From Lepus europaeus (lineage: Eukaryota; Chordata; Mammalia; Lagomorpha; Leporidae): DNA of 64,000 bases. How positions within the stretch are numbered: the first letter of the stretch is position 1; each line of letters opens with the position of its first letter. The notes beneath the pieces were generated by a model. It was not told the DNA's origin, made no database searches, and saw only the letters and a program-made list of their open reading frames with translations. A program made the translations under genes and the position numbers. Location: assembly GCF_033115175.1 (NCBI RefSeq), contig NC_084843.1, forward strand, positions 59,002,474 to 59,066,473, read 5' to 3'. Shown here in pieces: positions 21,094 through 32,019 of the stretch.

Positions 21094-22499
21094 CACTCTC
21101 ATTTTTAACAGGGATCAATTTTCAATTGGATTTAAACAGCTAAGAATAATTCTGTGTTAAGTAAAAAGTTCAACCAATGGTATTAAGTAGAAAAAGAAAA
21201 TACTTAAAAGAATAAAATAGGAAGCTGTCCCTCGACAGTCAGGACAAGGGCTGATCTAGTCATTGCTTCTCATAGTGTCAGCTTCTCTTCAACGGGTTTC
21301 CTTTTAGGTGCTCAGTTGTCACTTATCAGGGAGAACATACGATATTTGTCCCTTTGGGACTGGCTTATTTCACTCAGCATGATGTTTTCCAGAATCCTCC
21401 ATTTTGTTGCAAATGACTGGATTTCATTTGTTTTACCACTATGTAGTATTCCATAGAGTACATATCCCATAATTTCTTTATCCAGTCTTCCGTTGATGGG
21501 CATTTAGGTTGATTCCATATCTTAGCTATTGTGATTGAGCTGCAATAAACATGGAGGTGCAGATAGCTCTTTTATTTGCCAATTTAATTTCCCTTGGGTA
21601 AATTCTGAGGAGTGGGATGGCTGGGTCGTATGGTAGGGCTATATTCAGATTTCTGAGGAATCTCCACAGTGTCTTCCATAGTGGCTTTACCAGTTTGCAT
21701 TCCTACCTATAGTGGATTAGTGTGCCTTTTTCCCCACATTTTCGCCAGCATCTGTTGTTTATTGATTTCTATATGAAAGTCATTCTAACTGGGGTGAGGA
21801 GAAACCTCATTGTTATTTTGATTTGCATATCCCTGATGGCTAGTGATCTTGAACATTTTTTTCATGTGTCTGTTGGCCATTTGGATTTCCTCTTCTGAAA
21901 AATGTCTGTTTAGGTCCTTGACCCATCTCTTAAATGGGTTGTTGTTTTGTTGTGGTGGAGTTTCTTGATCTCTTTGTAGATTCTGGTTATTAGTCCTTTA
22001 TCAGTTGCATAATTTGCAAATATTTTCTCACATTCTGTTGGTTGCCTCTTCACTTTCCTGACTTTATTTTGTCATACAGAGACTTCTCCATCTGGTGCAA
22101 TCCCAGTTGTTAATTTTGGCTGTGGCCGCCTGTGCCTCTGGGGTCTTTTCCAAGAAGTCTTTGCCTGTGCCAATATCTTGCAGGGTTTTTCGATGTTCTC
22201 TAATAATTTGATGGTGTCGGGTTGTAGATTTAGATCTTTAATCCATGTTGAGTGGATTTTTGTGTAAGGTGTAAGGTAGGGGTCTTGCTTCATACTTCTG
22301 CATGAGGAAATCCAGTTTTCCCAGCACCATTTGTTGAAGAGATTCTCCTTGCTCCTTGATCAAATATAAGTTGGTTGTAGATGTTTGGATTGATTTCTGG
22401 TGTCTCTATTCTGTTCCATTGGTCTATCTATCTGTTTTTGTACCAGAACCAGGCTGCAAAATAAGCTTTTAGTTCCATGAACTTTTTGAAATGCCCTCG

Positions 22500-23540
22500 C
22501 ACAGCGTAGCAGTGCCTGCACACAAATGAGATCAGTGGCAGGGGCGAGAAAGTCCCAGGTGCAAGGAGCAGGGGGCCCTGGTGTTGCCACTGCTGGGATT
22601 GCGGTATAGACCTGGGTACGGCTGTGGTGGGGGCTGTTAGCACCGGAGCCAGGCTCACTGCTGAGACTGTGTTCTCAGAACCCAGTGCCCGGCAGTGCAG
22701 TGTCACGAGGCACCTGCTTCCATTCCAGGAGACTGCACACTGGAGGCCCCGAGCTGACTTCTTGCCAGGACGATGGTTGCTGCTGGTGGCGCCGTGGTCA
22801 GAATAGGCATCATGGAAGCCCCCGTTTACCCCGCGCAGGTGCTGCACTTGCTGTGTGATGTCTCCTTTCACCGGGACAGCCGCCTTATGAAGTCACATTG
22901 CGTCTGTCTGGAGTTGAGGAGTCTGGGGCTCAGAGGGGTCGGTGGTGGGCTGAACGTCAGATGACCGGGAAGAGGCAGACCCTGGACTTGAACCCCAGGC
23001 TGTCTGTCTGCAGAGCCAGTTCTCTCCTCCGTTGCACCCAGGTACACACTTTATGCTGTGCAGAGCAGGATACTGGGGGATTGTATGATGTCTGGGATTT
23101 GCTTCTAAAGAAGCTGTGGATCTGGGAGCAGTGGTAGGGACGTGGGTGAAGCAGAATTGGTGAATGGATTGGGATGAAGCTCTGAAGTGGTGATTCTTGA
23201 GTCTGGGTGATGTATCCACAAGAATTCACTCTGCTGGTCTCTCTAATGTTGCAAGTTTCCATAATAAATGTAACCATAGTAAAGGTTTACCCTGGCTGGA
23301 CCGTCAAGTAATGGGGCAACCTCAAACAGGTTTCTGAGCCACTGAATGCCTCTATTTCCCCGACAGGCCTTGCTCTATATGTCCAGGTCTCCTTGCATTA
23401 CTGCAATATTGTATAGCTATGCTGGGAAAAAAAAGGTGTAACAGTACCTGCACCTGCGAAGACCCAGGTGCCCCTGTTCTAAGGACAGCCACAGACCCCT
23501 TCTAACTGGGGGGTTGTTATTCAGCCTCCCACTCCCAAGT
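22500..23540. other. Unique DNA with a MIR-like segment and an old repeat
   Basis: 22,895-23,060 resembles a minus-strand MIR (GGGGCTCAGAGGGGTCGG, then GACTTGAACCCCAGGCTG). 23,190-23,290 repeats the unknown old 3'-end sequence of 18.3 kb. No gene recognised. Confidence 0.42.
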
Positions 23541-23575
23541 GGCCTGCGTGTTTGGTATGTGTTCTGACTCCTGGA

Positions 23576-23582
23576 GTGTGTG

Positions 23583-23615
<33 letters not shown>

Positions 23616-23618
23616 GCA
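23576..23618. repeat. (TG)n / TGTGCG microsatellite
   Basis: Imperfect TG dinucleotide run with CG interruptions, able to form Z-DNA. Confidence 0.9.
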
Positions 23619-23782
23619 ACATCCTGCTAACTCCACCTGTGTGGATCTCCTTTTCTCCTCTTCCTCCCTTCCAAGTCGCCACCTGTTTGTTCCTCATTTA
23701 AAAGGGGCCTCGGGGCCCCAGGCAGAAGGGTGGTGCCCGGGCCCTGGGGGAGGCAAAGGAGCCTCTGGGCCTCCCAAACACT

Positions 23783-23965
23783 GGGGATGATAAATGGGGT
23801 CCGAGTCTTTCAGGCTTCATTATAGAATCGCCATGGGTTTGCCCAAACCATGGCAACCGATTCAAGCAATGATTAACCTAATAAAGCGGAGGCAAAGGGG
23901 AAAAAGATGCATTCAAGACCCCAAGTCAGGCTCTGGTTCTCCAGAGGCAGTAAATTTCCCTCCAG
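23783..23965. promoter_or_regulatory. Strong candidate conserved element with RFX-like half-site
   Basis: An AT-richer island in GC-rich unique DNA. CCATGGCAAC (23,848-23,857) is, on the minus strand, a perfect GTTGCCATGG RFX half-site. It is next to an imperfect mirror CCATGGGTTTG / CAAACCATGG (23,831-23,853). CAATGATTAACC (23,868-23,879, HNF1/homeodomain-like), GATAAATGG and TTCATTATAG are within 90 bases. There is no repeat homology and no reading frame of interest. An enhancer role for NEUROG3 about 10 kb away is inference. Confidence 0.42.
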
Positions 23966-24209
23966 TGGGTATGGTGTCCAGGCCCCAGACGTCCTAAATC
24001 TCTACCGCCGCAGTGGGGGTGGGGAGGTCTGTCAGAGATCAGCTGGGGCGGGTTGGGCTGGGGAGGGGGGTCTCAAACCGGCACGCAGCAGGCCCTGTCC
24101 TGGGCCCTGCTGGGATGCCTACCCTGCAAGGTAGATGGGACATGGGTACATTAGCGTTATCCCTGGGCTTTCTTTTTGGAACCCTGGTATGTATGGCCCT
24201 GAGGAGGTA

Positions 24210-24240
24210 GGGGTGTGTGTGTGTGTGTGTGTGTGTGTAC
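24210..24240. repeat. (GT)n microsatellite
   Basis: About 14 GT units, flanked by GC-rich unique DNA. Confidence 0.95.
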
Positions 24241-24479
24241 ACGAGCACGCACGCTTGCCTGTCTCTGGGATGTGGGAAGCAGTTGGCAACGATTTCTGCT
24301 GCCGCCAGTGTGATAGACAGCACTCCCATCCCCCACCTGCGATCCCTGCCTCCTGCCACTCATGCCCTTGTATAATCCCCACCCCGTGCCTGAGGACTGG
24401 ATGTAGTGTTGCTTTCTAGTGAGTAGAACGTGGCGTGTGGGATGTCACTTTTGAGATTAGGTTACAAAAAGACTGTCTT

Positions 24480-24822
24480 GGGGCTGGCGTCGTAGCACAG
24501 TGCGTTAAGGGGCCGCTTGTAACCCTGGCAACCCAAGTCCCTGTGCTGATTTGAGTCCTGGCTGCTTGGCTTCTTATCCGGCTCCCTGCTAATGCACCTG
24601 AGGTGACAACAGGGGATGGCCCACCTGCTGAGGCCCCTGCCACTCACGTGGGAGACCCTGGTGGAGTTCCTGGCTCATGGCCTCAGCCTGGCCAGCCCTG
24701 GCTGTTGCGATGATTTGGGGACTGAAGCAGCGGGTAGAAGATACCTCTCTCTGTCTCTGTCTGTCTCTCTCTGCTGCTCTGCCTTTCAAATAAATAAAGA
24801 AAAAATAAATTATTTTTAAAAT
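24480..24822 (+). mobile_element. CSINE
   Basis: GGGGCTGGCGTCGTAGCACA head, TGATTTGAGTCCTGG B-box region, CTTTCAAATAAATAAAG tail. Moderately diverged. Confidence 0.88.
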
Positions 24823-24827
24823 GCCTG

Positions 24828-25160
24828 TTTCTCCTGCGCTGAGTGCTCCCCACCTCTTGTTGGCTTGCACTGAGGGGCCAGGTGCTATGTTGTGGGCTGC
24901 TCCAGAGGGCTCTGAGCAGCAGCCAGAGGAGCCGAGGCCCTCACTCCAGCAGCCCTTGAGGAAGGGAATTCTGCCAATCACCACGTGAGAGAGGTTGGAA
25001 GTGGCTCCGCCTGCAGTCAAGCCATCAGCTGGCTGACACCTGGACAGCAACCTCATGAGACGCCTTCAGTCTGAGGTACCCAGCTAAGGCACCCCTAGAT
25101 TCCTGGCCCACGGAAGCCCATACTGTACCGTTCTTGTTCTGAGTGACAGACGGCAAAGGC
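24828..25160 (+). mobile_element. Possible ancient LTR fragment
   Basis: Contains 'GGGAATTCTGCCAATCACCA' + CGTGAGAGAGGTTGGAAG and 'GAGGTACCCAGCTAAGGCA' + CCCCTAGATTCCTGGCCCAC, which look like a decayed MaLR-class repeat. I cannot fix the subfamily. Confidence 0.4.
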
Positions 25161-25384
25161 AACACAGCTGGTGATGACTCTGTTTTCACCACAGTGGACA
25201 GACTTGGGCGCTTGGGTAAATCACACCGTCTTTCCCCGGTTAACGTGTAGAAGTCATTTCTGGCCCATGCTTTCTTTGCCAGTCAGCTGTAGGAACCACA
25301 CTAATGGGGTCAGCCTCAAATTGTTGGCCAGCCCACGAAGTGCTCGGACATGTCCGTCATCTTATTGGAATTCTGATGAAAGAT

Positions 25385-25500
25385 AATGAGGTAGCTGCAG
25401 CTTTTCCCTTTTTCATAGCTGGAGAAACAGGCGAGGAGAGCTGAGGACTGTGCCCAGGGTGATGGGATTAGGAAGCACTGGCGCTCAGAGAGATGCCAAG
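25385..25500 (-). repeat. MIR fragment
   Basis: The plus strand shows 'GGAGAAACAGGCGAGGAGAG' followed by CTGAGGACTGTGCCCAGGG, the reverse complement of the MIR 3' half. Confidence 0.6.
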
Positions 25501-25739
25501 CACTGCGTCCCTTCCGTGCGCCCACTTGGCTGCCTCAGGAGGCATCATTCAGGTGGGGAATTTTCTGAAAAAGATCTGTTGGAAGCCAAGGACAGGTTAT
25601 TTCAGTGTGGAGGAGAATATGAGGCAGGAAGGGTAGTGGATTGCCATATGAGTTATGTATTCATTCACTTATTCTACAAATATCATTGGCTTTTACGTGC
25701 TAGCCAGTCTGTGGAAGGATAGAAATTTCTGAACAAATA

Positions 25740-26352
25740 TAGCCAACACCCCTACTTTTGGGTATATATGCCAAGGAGCTGCCATCAGTCTATGGAAGAG
25801 AAAGCTGCACTCCCATATTCATGCCAGCATTATTCTCAGTAACCAAGACACAGAAGCAACCTCTGTGTCTACCACTGGATGAAGAAAGTCTGGTTTATAC
25901 AGTAGACATGATGGAATGCTATGCAGAGTTAGAAAGAGGGAGACTCATTTGTGACAACAGATAGAACTGGAAGGTGTTAATTAAGTCTGCATGATCTCAC
26001 TCATCTATGGAATCTAAAAAATAGTCAAACTCGTAGAAACAGGGCAGAGACGTGGTTATCAAGGGGGAGGAAGGGATGGAGAAAGTGCCAAGGTCAGTTA
26101 GACTGGAGAAGTTCTAGCGATCTCTTGCACTCTTTGGTGACTGTGATTAGTAATAGTGCACTTGTATTATTTATTTTGAAATTCCCAAAATAGATTTTTA
26201 ATGTTCTTACCACATACACAAAGAAATAGATGAGATGATTATATGTTAATTAGCTCAACTGAATTTTTCTGTAATGTATACATAGGTAAGAGCATCACAT
26301 TGTATACCCTGTAAATACACACAAGTATTATTTGTCAATGAAAAATAAACAC
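25740..26352 (+). mobile_element. Ancient L1 3' end
   Basis: Runs from 'GGGTATATATGCCAAGGAGC' through 'ATGGAATGCTATGCAGAGTT', 'TTAATTAGCTCAACTGA' and 'TTGTCAATGAAAAATAA'. This is the conserved 3' tail order of old mammalian L1 (L1MA-like). No open frame. Confidence 0.75.
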
Positions 26353-26759
26353 AGAGTTGCAATGTCTTCCATTCAGTCATTCTAAGAACACGTGGCGTGG
26401 GATCCACTATGGGGCATCTATGTTCTCTCACTGGAGATGTGAAGTTGAGATCTCCCAGACCGGCACAAACAGAAAATCGCGACTTCCTGGAAAGTGTAAG
26501 GACATTGTCGTGCATGGGCTGTCACAGGGGCAGGGGACAGAGGGAAGAATGATACAGAGCAGGCTTCTGGGGAGAGGTGACGCCCACGCTGGAGGTTTGG
26601 GGAAGGGAGAGGGAGAGCACAGAACGGGTACCAGAGTGTGTGTGAGGGGAGGAGCTCAAGCAGCTCAGTATTTCTGGAGGATAAACAGCGAGGCAGATGA
26701 ACATTATGAAAAAGGGCTGGTGGATCACTCCTGCCAAGCAGACCTTATGTCACAACCTT
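26353..26759. other. Unique DNA
   Basis: A plus-strand frame of 161 codons (26,357-26,842) crosses this stretch but has no family resemblance outside the pseudogene that starts near 26,780. I regard it as chance. Confidence 0.35.
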
Positions 26760-26769
26760 ACAACATTCT

Positions 26770-27597
26770 CCCTTTCGAGGAGACAGAGACGGCTGAGACC
26801 TGCAATGAAAGAGCTTGTCCCGGACAACTGTTGGCTGAGTGAAGGCAGGACCGAAGCCTCACAGGTGAATCTGGAATTCTAGAGTATAATCATCCTGTCA
26901 GCCACAGACTTACCAAAGTTGAACAAACTCACAGAACTTGAGCTAAGCGACAGCAGAATCCCGGGGACCTGGAAGTATTGACGGAAAAGTCTCAGAACCT
27001 TACACGTTTAACCTAAGTGGCAACAAAGGGAAACACCACAGCCCCGACAGCACCCCTGCAGACCCTCAGGAGCTGACGCTTCTCGGTTATAAGGTGACAC
27101 ACCTGCATGTTCTAGCACGTGTAATCCACCCCCACCCCCAGCTCATGGACAAGGAGGCATCTGAGTCAGACGCCAAGGGCTGTGTGGAGGGTCTGGACAA
27201 CCAGGAGGAGGAGAAGGAGGGTGAAGAGGAGGATGAAGGCGATAAAGACAGAGTGGAGGAAGAGGAAGATGTTGGTGAGGAAGAAAGGTGTCAGAAGTGG
27301 AAAGGAGACCCTGATGAGGAGAGAGAGAAGGTGACGAGTAAGTGGAATCATGATTTTGAATAGTTCCTGTTGTGATTGGACTGTCTTTACCCATATCACC
27401 TCTTACCTCCCCCAGTCCTGCCCCCTGAAACCTCTGTTTTCCTGATTGTAACATTGCTGTGGGAACAAGAGGGGAAAGGTATCCTGGGAGTGGAAAAAAA
27501 GACTATTTTTACTGCCAAAAGAAAAGAAAAAGCGGCTGATGTGGCGGAATTGTTGCCACCTGCGTATGTGATTTGTGATGATAAAAGCAAGTGATAA
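26770..27597 (+). pseudogene. ANP32A: ANP32A processed pseudogene
   Basis: Intronless, decayed copy of acidic nuclear phosphoprotein 32A, an LRR protein with an acidic tail. Translated pieces follow the parent in order: a KELVPDN-like N-terminal LRR segment (about 26,800), LPKLNKLTELELSDSRI (about 26,910-26,960), a NLTRL/LSGNK-like segment split by a stop (about 26,995-27,030), then an 89-codon frame (27,094-27,363). That frame carries ESDAKGCVEGLD, the acidic Glu/Asp tail and EEERCQKW. 3' UTR-like sequence follows to about 27,597. Stops, frameshifts and deletions of LRR and acidic tail are present. Assignment to ANP32A rather than ANP32B/E rests on the GCVEGLD segment. The gene symbol is that of the parent. 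Confidence 0.75.
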
Positions 27598-27613
27598 TAG
27601 CACGTGTAATCCA

Positions 27614-28138
27614 AGTTAATCCTGACCCCAATCCTGCAGTGGATCTCCTACCAGAACCCATGATGCTCACTTCTTCCTGGACACACAGTCCCTGGCCCAG
27701 GTGGCGGGGCCATGCAGGGAATCGCATTCTCTGCACGATGAGAGCAGAGTGACTGTAGATGAACTCCCTGGGCCTTTTTCACTTGGCAGCGCCAAGTGAA
27801 ACCAACCAACCCAGATGCCAAGGACCTGGAGGCTGGTGGAAGTAAAAGAGGAAAGGACCCAGGTCCTTGAACAAGCTCATGGAGCAGACACCTAGTATGC
27901 TCACTCCAGATGGAGTCATTGGTGAGTCTCTGCCAAAGCTACCTAACTCTACAGCAATCTGAATCCTAAAAGGATGACCATTATCCCCACTGCCCACATG
28001 AGGAAATTGAAGGAAAAGCTAAAGAGCTTCCTTGTTATCATGCTGATAATCAGTAAACCAGCTGGGCACTGAATTCCAGTTCATATCAATTTATACCTCT
28101 TGTACCATCTTTCCCTTTGCCCCATGGGTGACAGAGAA
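27614..28138. other. Unique DNA with MIR-like segment
   Basis: 27,970-28,090 resembles a minus-strand MIR (ATTATCCCCACTGCCCAC, ATGAGGAAATTGAAGGAAA). A 10-bp inverted TTCACTTGGC/GCCAAGTGAA pair with a short loop lies at 27,778-27,800. No gene. Confidence 0.4.
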
Positions 28139-28186
28139 CTACTTGAATATTTAAAAGATTTATTTATTTGAAAAGCAGAGTGACAG

Positions 28187-28500
28187 GGCCAGAGCTGTGG
28201 CATCACCGGTAAAGCCGCCACCTACAGTGCCAGCATCCCATATGGGCACTGGTTCGAGTCCCAGCTGCTCCACTTCCGATCCAGCTCTCTGCTAAGGCCT
28301 GGGAAAGCAGTGGAAGATGATCCAAGTGCTCGGGCCCCTGAAACCATGTGGGAGACCTGAGAGAAGCTCCTGGCTCTGGGCTTCAGAGCAGCGTGGCTCC
28401 AGCCATTGCAGCCAACTGGAGAGTGACCCAGCAGATGCAAGAGCTCTCTCTCTGCCTCTCTGTAACTCTGCCTTTCAAATAAGCCTTAAAAAAAGAAAAG
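28187..28500 (+). mobile_element. CSINE nested in an antisense CSINE
   Basis: Type-2 head GGCCAGAGCTGTGGCATCA, B box GGTTCGAGTCC at 28,251-28,261, tail CTTTCAAATAAGCC followed by the expanded purine tract. Confidence 0.9.
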
Positions 28501-28746
28501 AAAAGAAAAGAAAAGAAAGGAAAAGGAGAAAAGAAAGGAGAGGGAAGGGGAGGGGAGGGGAAAGGAAAGGAGATGGAAGGAGAGGGAAGGAAAGAAGAGA
28601 GGAGAAAGGAGAGGAGAGGGAAGGGGAGGGAAGGGAAGGAAAGGGAAAGAGAGGGAGGGGAGGGGAGGGGAGGGAAGAGGAGGGGAGGGAAGGAGAGGGA
28701 AGGAGAGAGGAGGGAAGGAGAGGGGAGGGGAGGGAAGGGGAGGGGA
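28488..28746. repeat. 259-bp polypurine (GGGAA/GAAAA)n tract
   Basis: Nearly every plus-strand base is A or G; the only pyrimidine I see is the T near 28,574. It starts as (GAAAA)n at the SINE tail and grades into GGGGA units. 28,653-28,674 has five G-runs in a row (GGG, three GGGG, GGG), a good G-quadruplex candidate. Mirror symmetry also allows H-DNA. Confidence 0.9.
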
Positions 28747-29020
28747 CAGAGGAGCTAGTTCACTCCCCAAATGACTGCAACAGCTGGGTGTTGGCCAGGC
28801 CAAAGCCAGGGTCCTGGAGCTCCAACCAGGTCTCCTACATGGGTGGCAGAAGAGCCCAAGGACTTGAGCCATCTTCCCAGATTTCCCAGGCATATTGGAT
28901 CTGCAGGAAGCTCAACCAGATGGAGAGCAGCCGGATTCAAACCGGCTTTCTCATATGGGTTTGCTGCTGTTGCAAGCCGCAGCTTAATCTCTGGCCCACA
29001 GTGCCAGTCCCTACTTGAAT

Positions 29021-29591
29021 GAGTGACAACGTTACATTTGCATATTACTCAGGAACTCTGGCTGCCCCATGGAAGATACGTGAAGAAGAGTGTCAAAATT
29101 AGAGGTAGGGAGACAAATTAGGTGGTCTCTCCTGCGACAAATAAGAGCCTGAACTAGGGCTGTGGTCATAAGGGGTAAAGAAGGGGCCATACTAAAGGGA
29201 AAGTGAGAAGGACCCATCAGGAGGACCTGAGGGGTGAACAGATGTGGGTAGGGAGAGACGCCAGTCAAAAGGAACCCCAGATCTCTAGGTGATGCCTCAT
29301 GGGGAGCTCACAAGCAGGCTGCTACATTAGTTTATGGGTAGAGGAGAGGAATACATTTTGGACTTCTCATTTGGGGTACATAAGGGCTATCTAGACCTAA
29401 AATCCTGTATCTCAGGGAGGGTAGATGAAAACTGATGGGTGACCCTTGGTCTTTGTGCCAGTTTGCAATACACAGGGGTGCAGACCAAGTCCAAATTCAT
29501 TCAAAATCTCTCCCGGAGGCATCCCCTACAAACAGGGAAGAATGGGAGAAGAATTTGAGATAAGCAAAGATGCTAATAAGAAATGAGCACC
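29021..29591. other. Unique DNA
   Basis: No gene or recognised repeat. May contain very old repeat sequence. Confidence 0.3.
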
Positions 29592-29907
29592 AGGGGCCGG
29601 TGCTGTGGCTCACTTGGTTAATCCTCTGCCTGCGGCGCCGGCATCCCATATGGGTGCAGGGTTCTAGTGCCGGCTGCTCCTCTTCTGGTCCAGCTCTCTG
29701 CTGTGGCCCGGGAAGGCAGTGGAGGATGGCCCAAGTGCTCGGGCCCCCGCACCTGTATAGGAGACCAGGAAGAAGCACCTGGCTCCTGGCTTCGGATCAG
29801 CGCAGCGCCGGCCATAGCGACCATTTGGGGAGTGAACCAATGGAAGGAAGACCTTTCTCTCTGTCTCTCTCTCTGTGTGTGTCTATAACTCTGTCAAATA
29901 AAAAAAA
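29592..29907 (+). mobile_element. CSINE
   Basis: GGGGCCGGTGCTGTGGCTCA head, mixed type-2/type-3 features. TSD AAATGAGCACC / AAATAAGCACC at 29,581 and 29,908. Confidence 0.92.
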
Positions 29908-31990
29908 AAATAAGCACCCGTCAAGGTGGAATAGAAGACTCAGCAAGCATATCGGATCAGTCGAATGTCCGATTCAGTGTCCCAGCTTCACACATGGGGA
30001 AAGCAGGCTGTGGGGATTCAAAGTTCAGTGAGTGGCTGTACTGTGACTGAGAACTCACGGCATGTGACTCTAAAGTGACTTCCTTACCACTCTGCTGTGC
30101 TGTGTACCTGGAGGACTTCTGCTTTTGGTCTTGGAGTAACTAAAACTTTACTGACACTCAAAGAATGAGTGAAGGCAAAGTTTCTGGTCTTCCCAGATGT
30201 GATCAGAAATTCCTATACATGTCAGTGAATTCCACTTCCATTGTTTGCAAGGGGTCCTAACACACACACACAGCAGGACACAGCAGGGCCTAGCTAGGGT
30301 CACCCAGCCAAGCCAAGCTAATAGCAGAGCCATACTTTCCTAGTCACGGTAGGGACACTTGACAGTCCTCTGGGTCTTTGTGTCTACAGGGGCCTCCCCA
30401 GGACCCCAGCCTGGAAATGTGGCAGAAAGGGGTTGATAGATGGTCTTGTATGCTGAGAGCTCCTGGCTGCCAGTCGCGTCTTTGGCATGGGAATCCCTGT
30501 GATCATTTCAGCACCATGGCCAGGGGCACTGCCGCAGACTTCCAGAAACTGCTGGATCCAGTCAGCCGGGCAGGCCCAGCTCAGTGGGCTTTGGCCCACG
30601 GATCCCAGAAGCAGAGGCAGAAGACAGGAGCCTGGAGTTCTGCCAGGGTCCTACAGGCCGGGCTGGGGGGTGGGGGGAGCTCTTGGCTTCACAAGATCCC
30701 GAGACATTGGCTTCAGGTGCAATGCAGATGGTCGCAGACTGTCACACTGTTTCCCACTGTACCCCATGCCTGTGTACTCCAACAAGCAGAGATGCAAACA
30801 TCTAGCTTGGAGCCACAGTTCCTATTCTAGTTTGCTCCAGGATATGAAGAGCCTTGCTCTTCCAGGGCTTTGGCTCTCTCTATCCATGGCTGTGACCACC
30901 CTACCCTGGTCCCCCTCACTGGCTGCAGGAGGGCACCTGAAACAAGAAGTGTCTAGATGCTCGCTACCTGGGCACCTGGCCCTTGGATAGAGGTCGGGCT
31001 GGGAAGGTTATCAAGCTTCATTCTCTGCCCCACCCCTTTTTCATGAGCACCTCTACAAGAATTTTAAAAGGGGGAGGCGGGAAGGACCACAACTAACTAC
31101 ATGGATGAAAAGCTGGTGTCACAATTAATGCTGCTCATATTCTGCATCCCATTCTCAGTCGGATCTTCTCTTCCCCACCCCACCATCCCTTCTGCATGCT
31201 CCCTAGTGCCAGAACTGGAGGAGCTTTTCCATGCTTCCCACCATGGGGGTGGGGGCTGTAACTGAGTTCACTGCCTTCTCCTCCCACCCAGGGTGTTAGA
31301 AACTCTCTAACTTCTCTGGTGAGTTGGCTAGGGCTCGGAGACTTGTCCAAGGTCACACCGCCTGCAGTCCTTGGGCGAGAGGAGGGGCAGGGTGCGCCTG
31401 GGCCCAACAGCCTTTGTGCTGGTCTTGTGGCTGGGCTCCCAGACATTAGCATTCCAAAGGCTGCAGGGAGGCTTTGTCCTCCCTCCAAGGCCGGCTGGGG
31501 GTTGGGGTGGGATGGGGGCAGGGCACCATAAATCTACCTGCTTGTGTGTTCCTCAGGGCCGGGGTGGGGGTGGGGCAGGGGAGCCACAAGATTCATGTGC
31601 TGTTTTTCTGGGACTCCTGCTTGGGCTCAGACAAAGGCATGAGATGGGGAAGAAGCGTCCGACCCAAGGGTCTTTCCTGTCCCAACTGGGGCTTCTGTCC
31701 GGGTTTCAGGGAGCTGAGGTGCAGATGGTGGTGGTGACTTTAGACTGCAGGCAGCCAGAGTGGCCCCAGGCCAGGGTGGGGGGTGGGAGGTGGGGGGGTG
31801 GGCAGACTCTCAGCGGAGACCTGGAGTAATCCAGCTGGGTTAAAACAGAACTATTTCCTAGCCCTTCCATGGAAGGGCTCTCTTAGGAAAGAGGCAGGGC
31901 CAAGGTTTCCAGCTCAGTGCCATTTCATACTCATCAGTGGAGGTCGTCCAGGGCACCAAGCCCTTAACTAAACCTAAACTTTCCTCCAGC
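29908..31990. other. Low-repeat intergenic DNA 3' of NEUROG3
   Basis: Weak MIR-like sequence at about 29,960-30,090. GC-rich G-run clusters at 31,558-31,581 and 31,775-31,802 have quadruplex potential. Several frames of 100-167 codons are open on both strands, without protein resemblance. Confidence 0.4.
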
Positions 31991-32019
31991 TCCTCCTGAC
32001 TTGGAGAGTAAGGCTGAGA

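Larger units (their letters stand above)
19429..22457 (-). mobile_element. L1, 5'-truncated, lagomorph type
   Basis: Exact 13-bp TSD AAAATAAGCTTTT at 19,416-19,428 and 22,458-22,470. On the minus strand it begins inside the 3' part of ORF2 (22,457), passes the ORF2 end near 21.3 kb, and carries a long 3' UTR ending ATTTATTAAATAAAAG. Longest open stretch about 73 codons, so ORF2 is dead. It contains two later SINEs. It is the internal reference for the L1 3' UTR of the composite at 11.9 kb. Confidence 0.92.
19351..22492. mobile_element. Possible mariner-like MITE split by an L1
   Basis: The termini TCTTCAAAAACTTACTGGAA (19,351-19,370) and the reverse complement of 22,473-22,492 (ATTTCAAAAAGTTCATGGAA) agree at 15 of 20 positions. 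With the L1 and one TSD copy removed, a roughly 100-bp inverted-repeat element remains, with an internal TTGCACCAAAATAAGC typical of an old mariner-derived MITE. Confidence 0.45.
28149..29010 (-). mobile_element. CSINE interrupted by a second CSINE
   Basis: TSD CTACTTGAAT at 28,139-28,148 and 29,011-29,020. The A-rich end is at 28,149-28,186 and the rest of the body at about 28,750-29,010. The interruption is the opposite-strand SINE plus its purine tract. Confidence 0.9.

Noticed and set aside
27094-27363. 89-codon acidic open frame as a functional ANP32-like gene
   Set aside because: It is the C-terminal part of a retrocopy with stops and deletions upstream and no N-terminal LRR in frame.
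28187-28261. tRNA-like sequence with A and B boxes
   Set aside because: These belong to the tRNA-derived head of CSINEs (also at 56.0 kb and elsewhere); no cloverleaf of a real tRNA gene is seen.
28317-29018. 233-codon Lys/Glu/Arg-rich open frame
   Set aside because: It is a translation of SINE sequence and a polypurine microsatellite.
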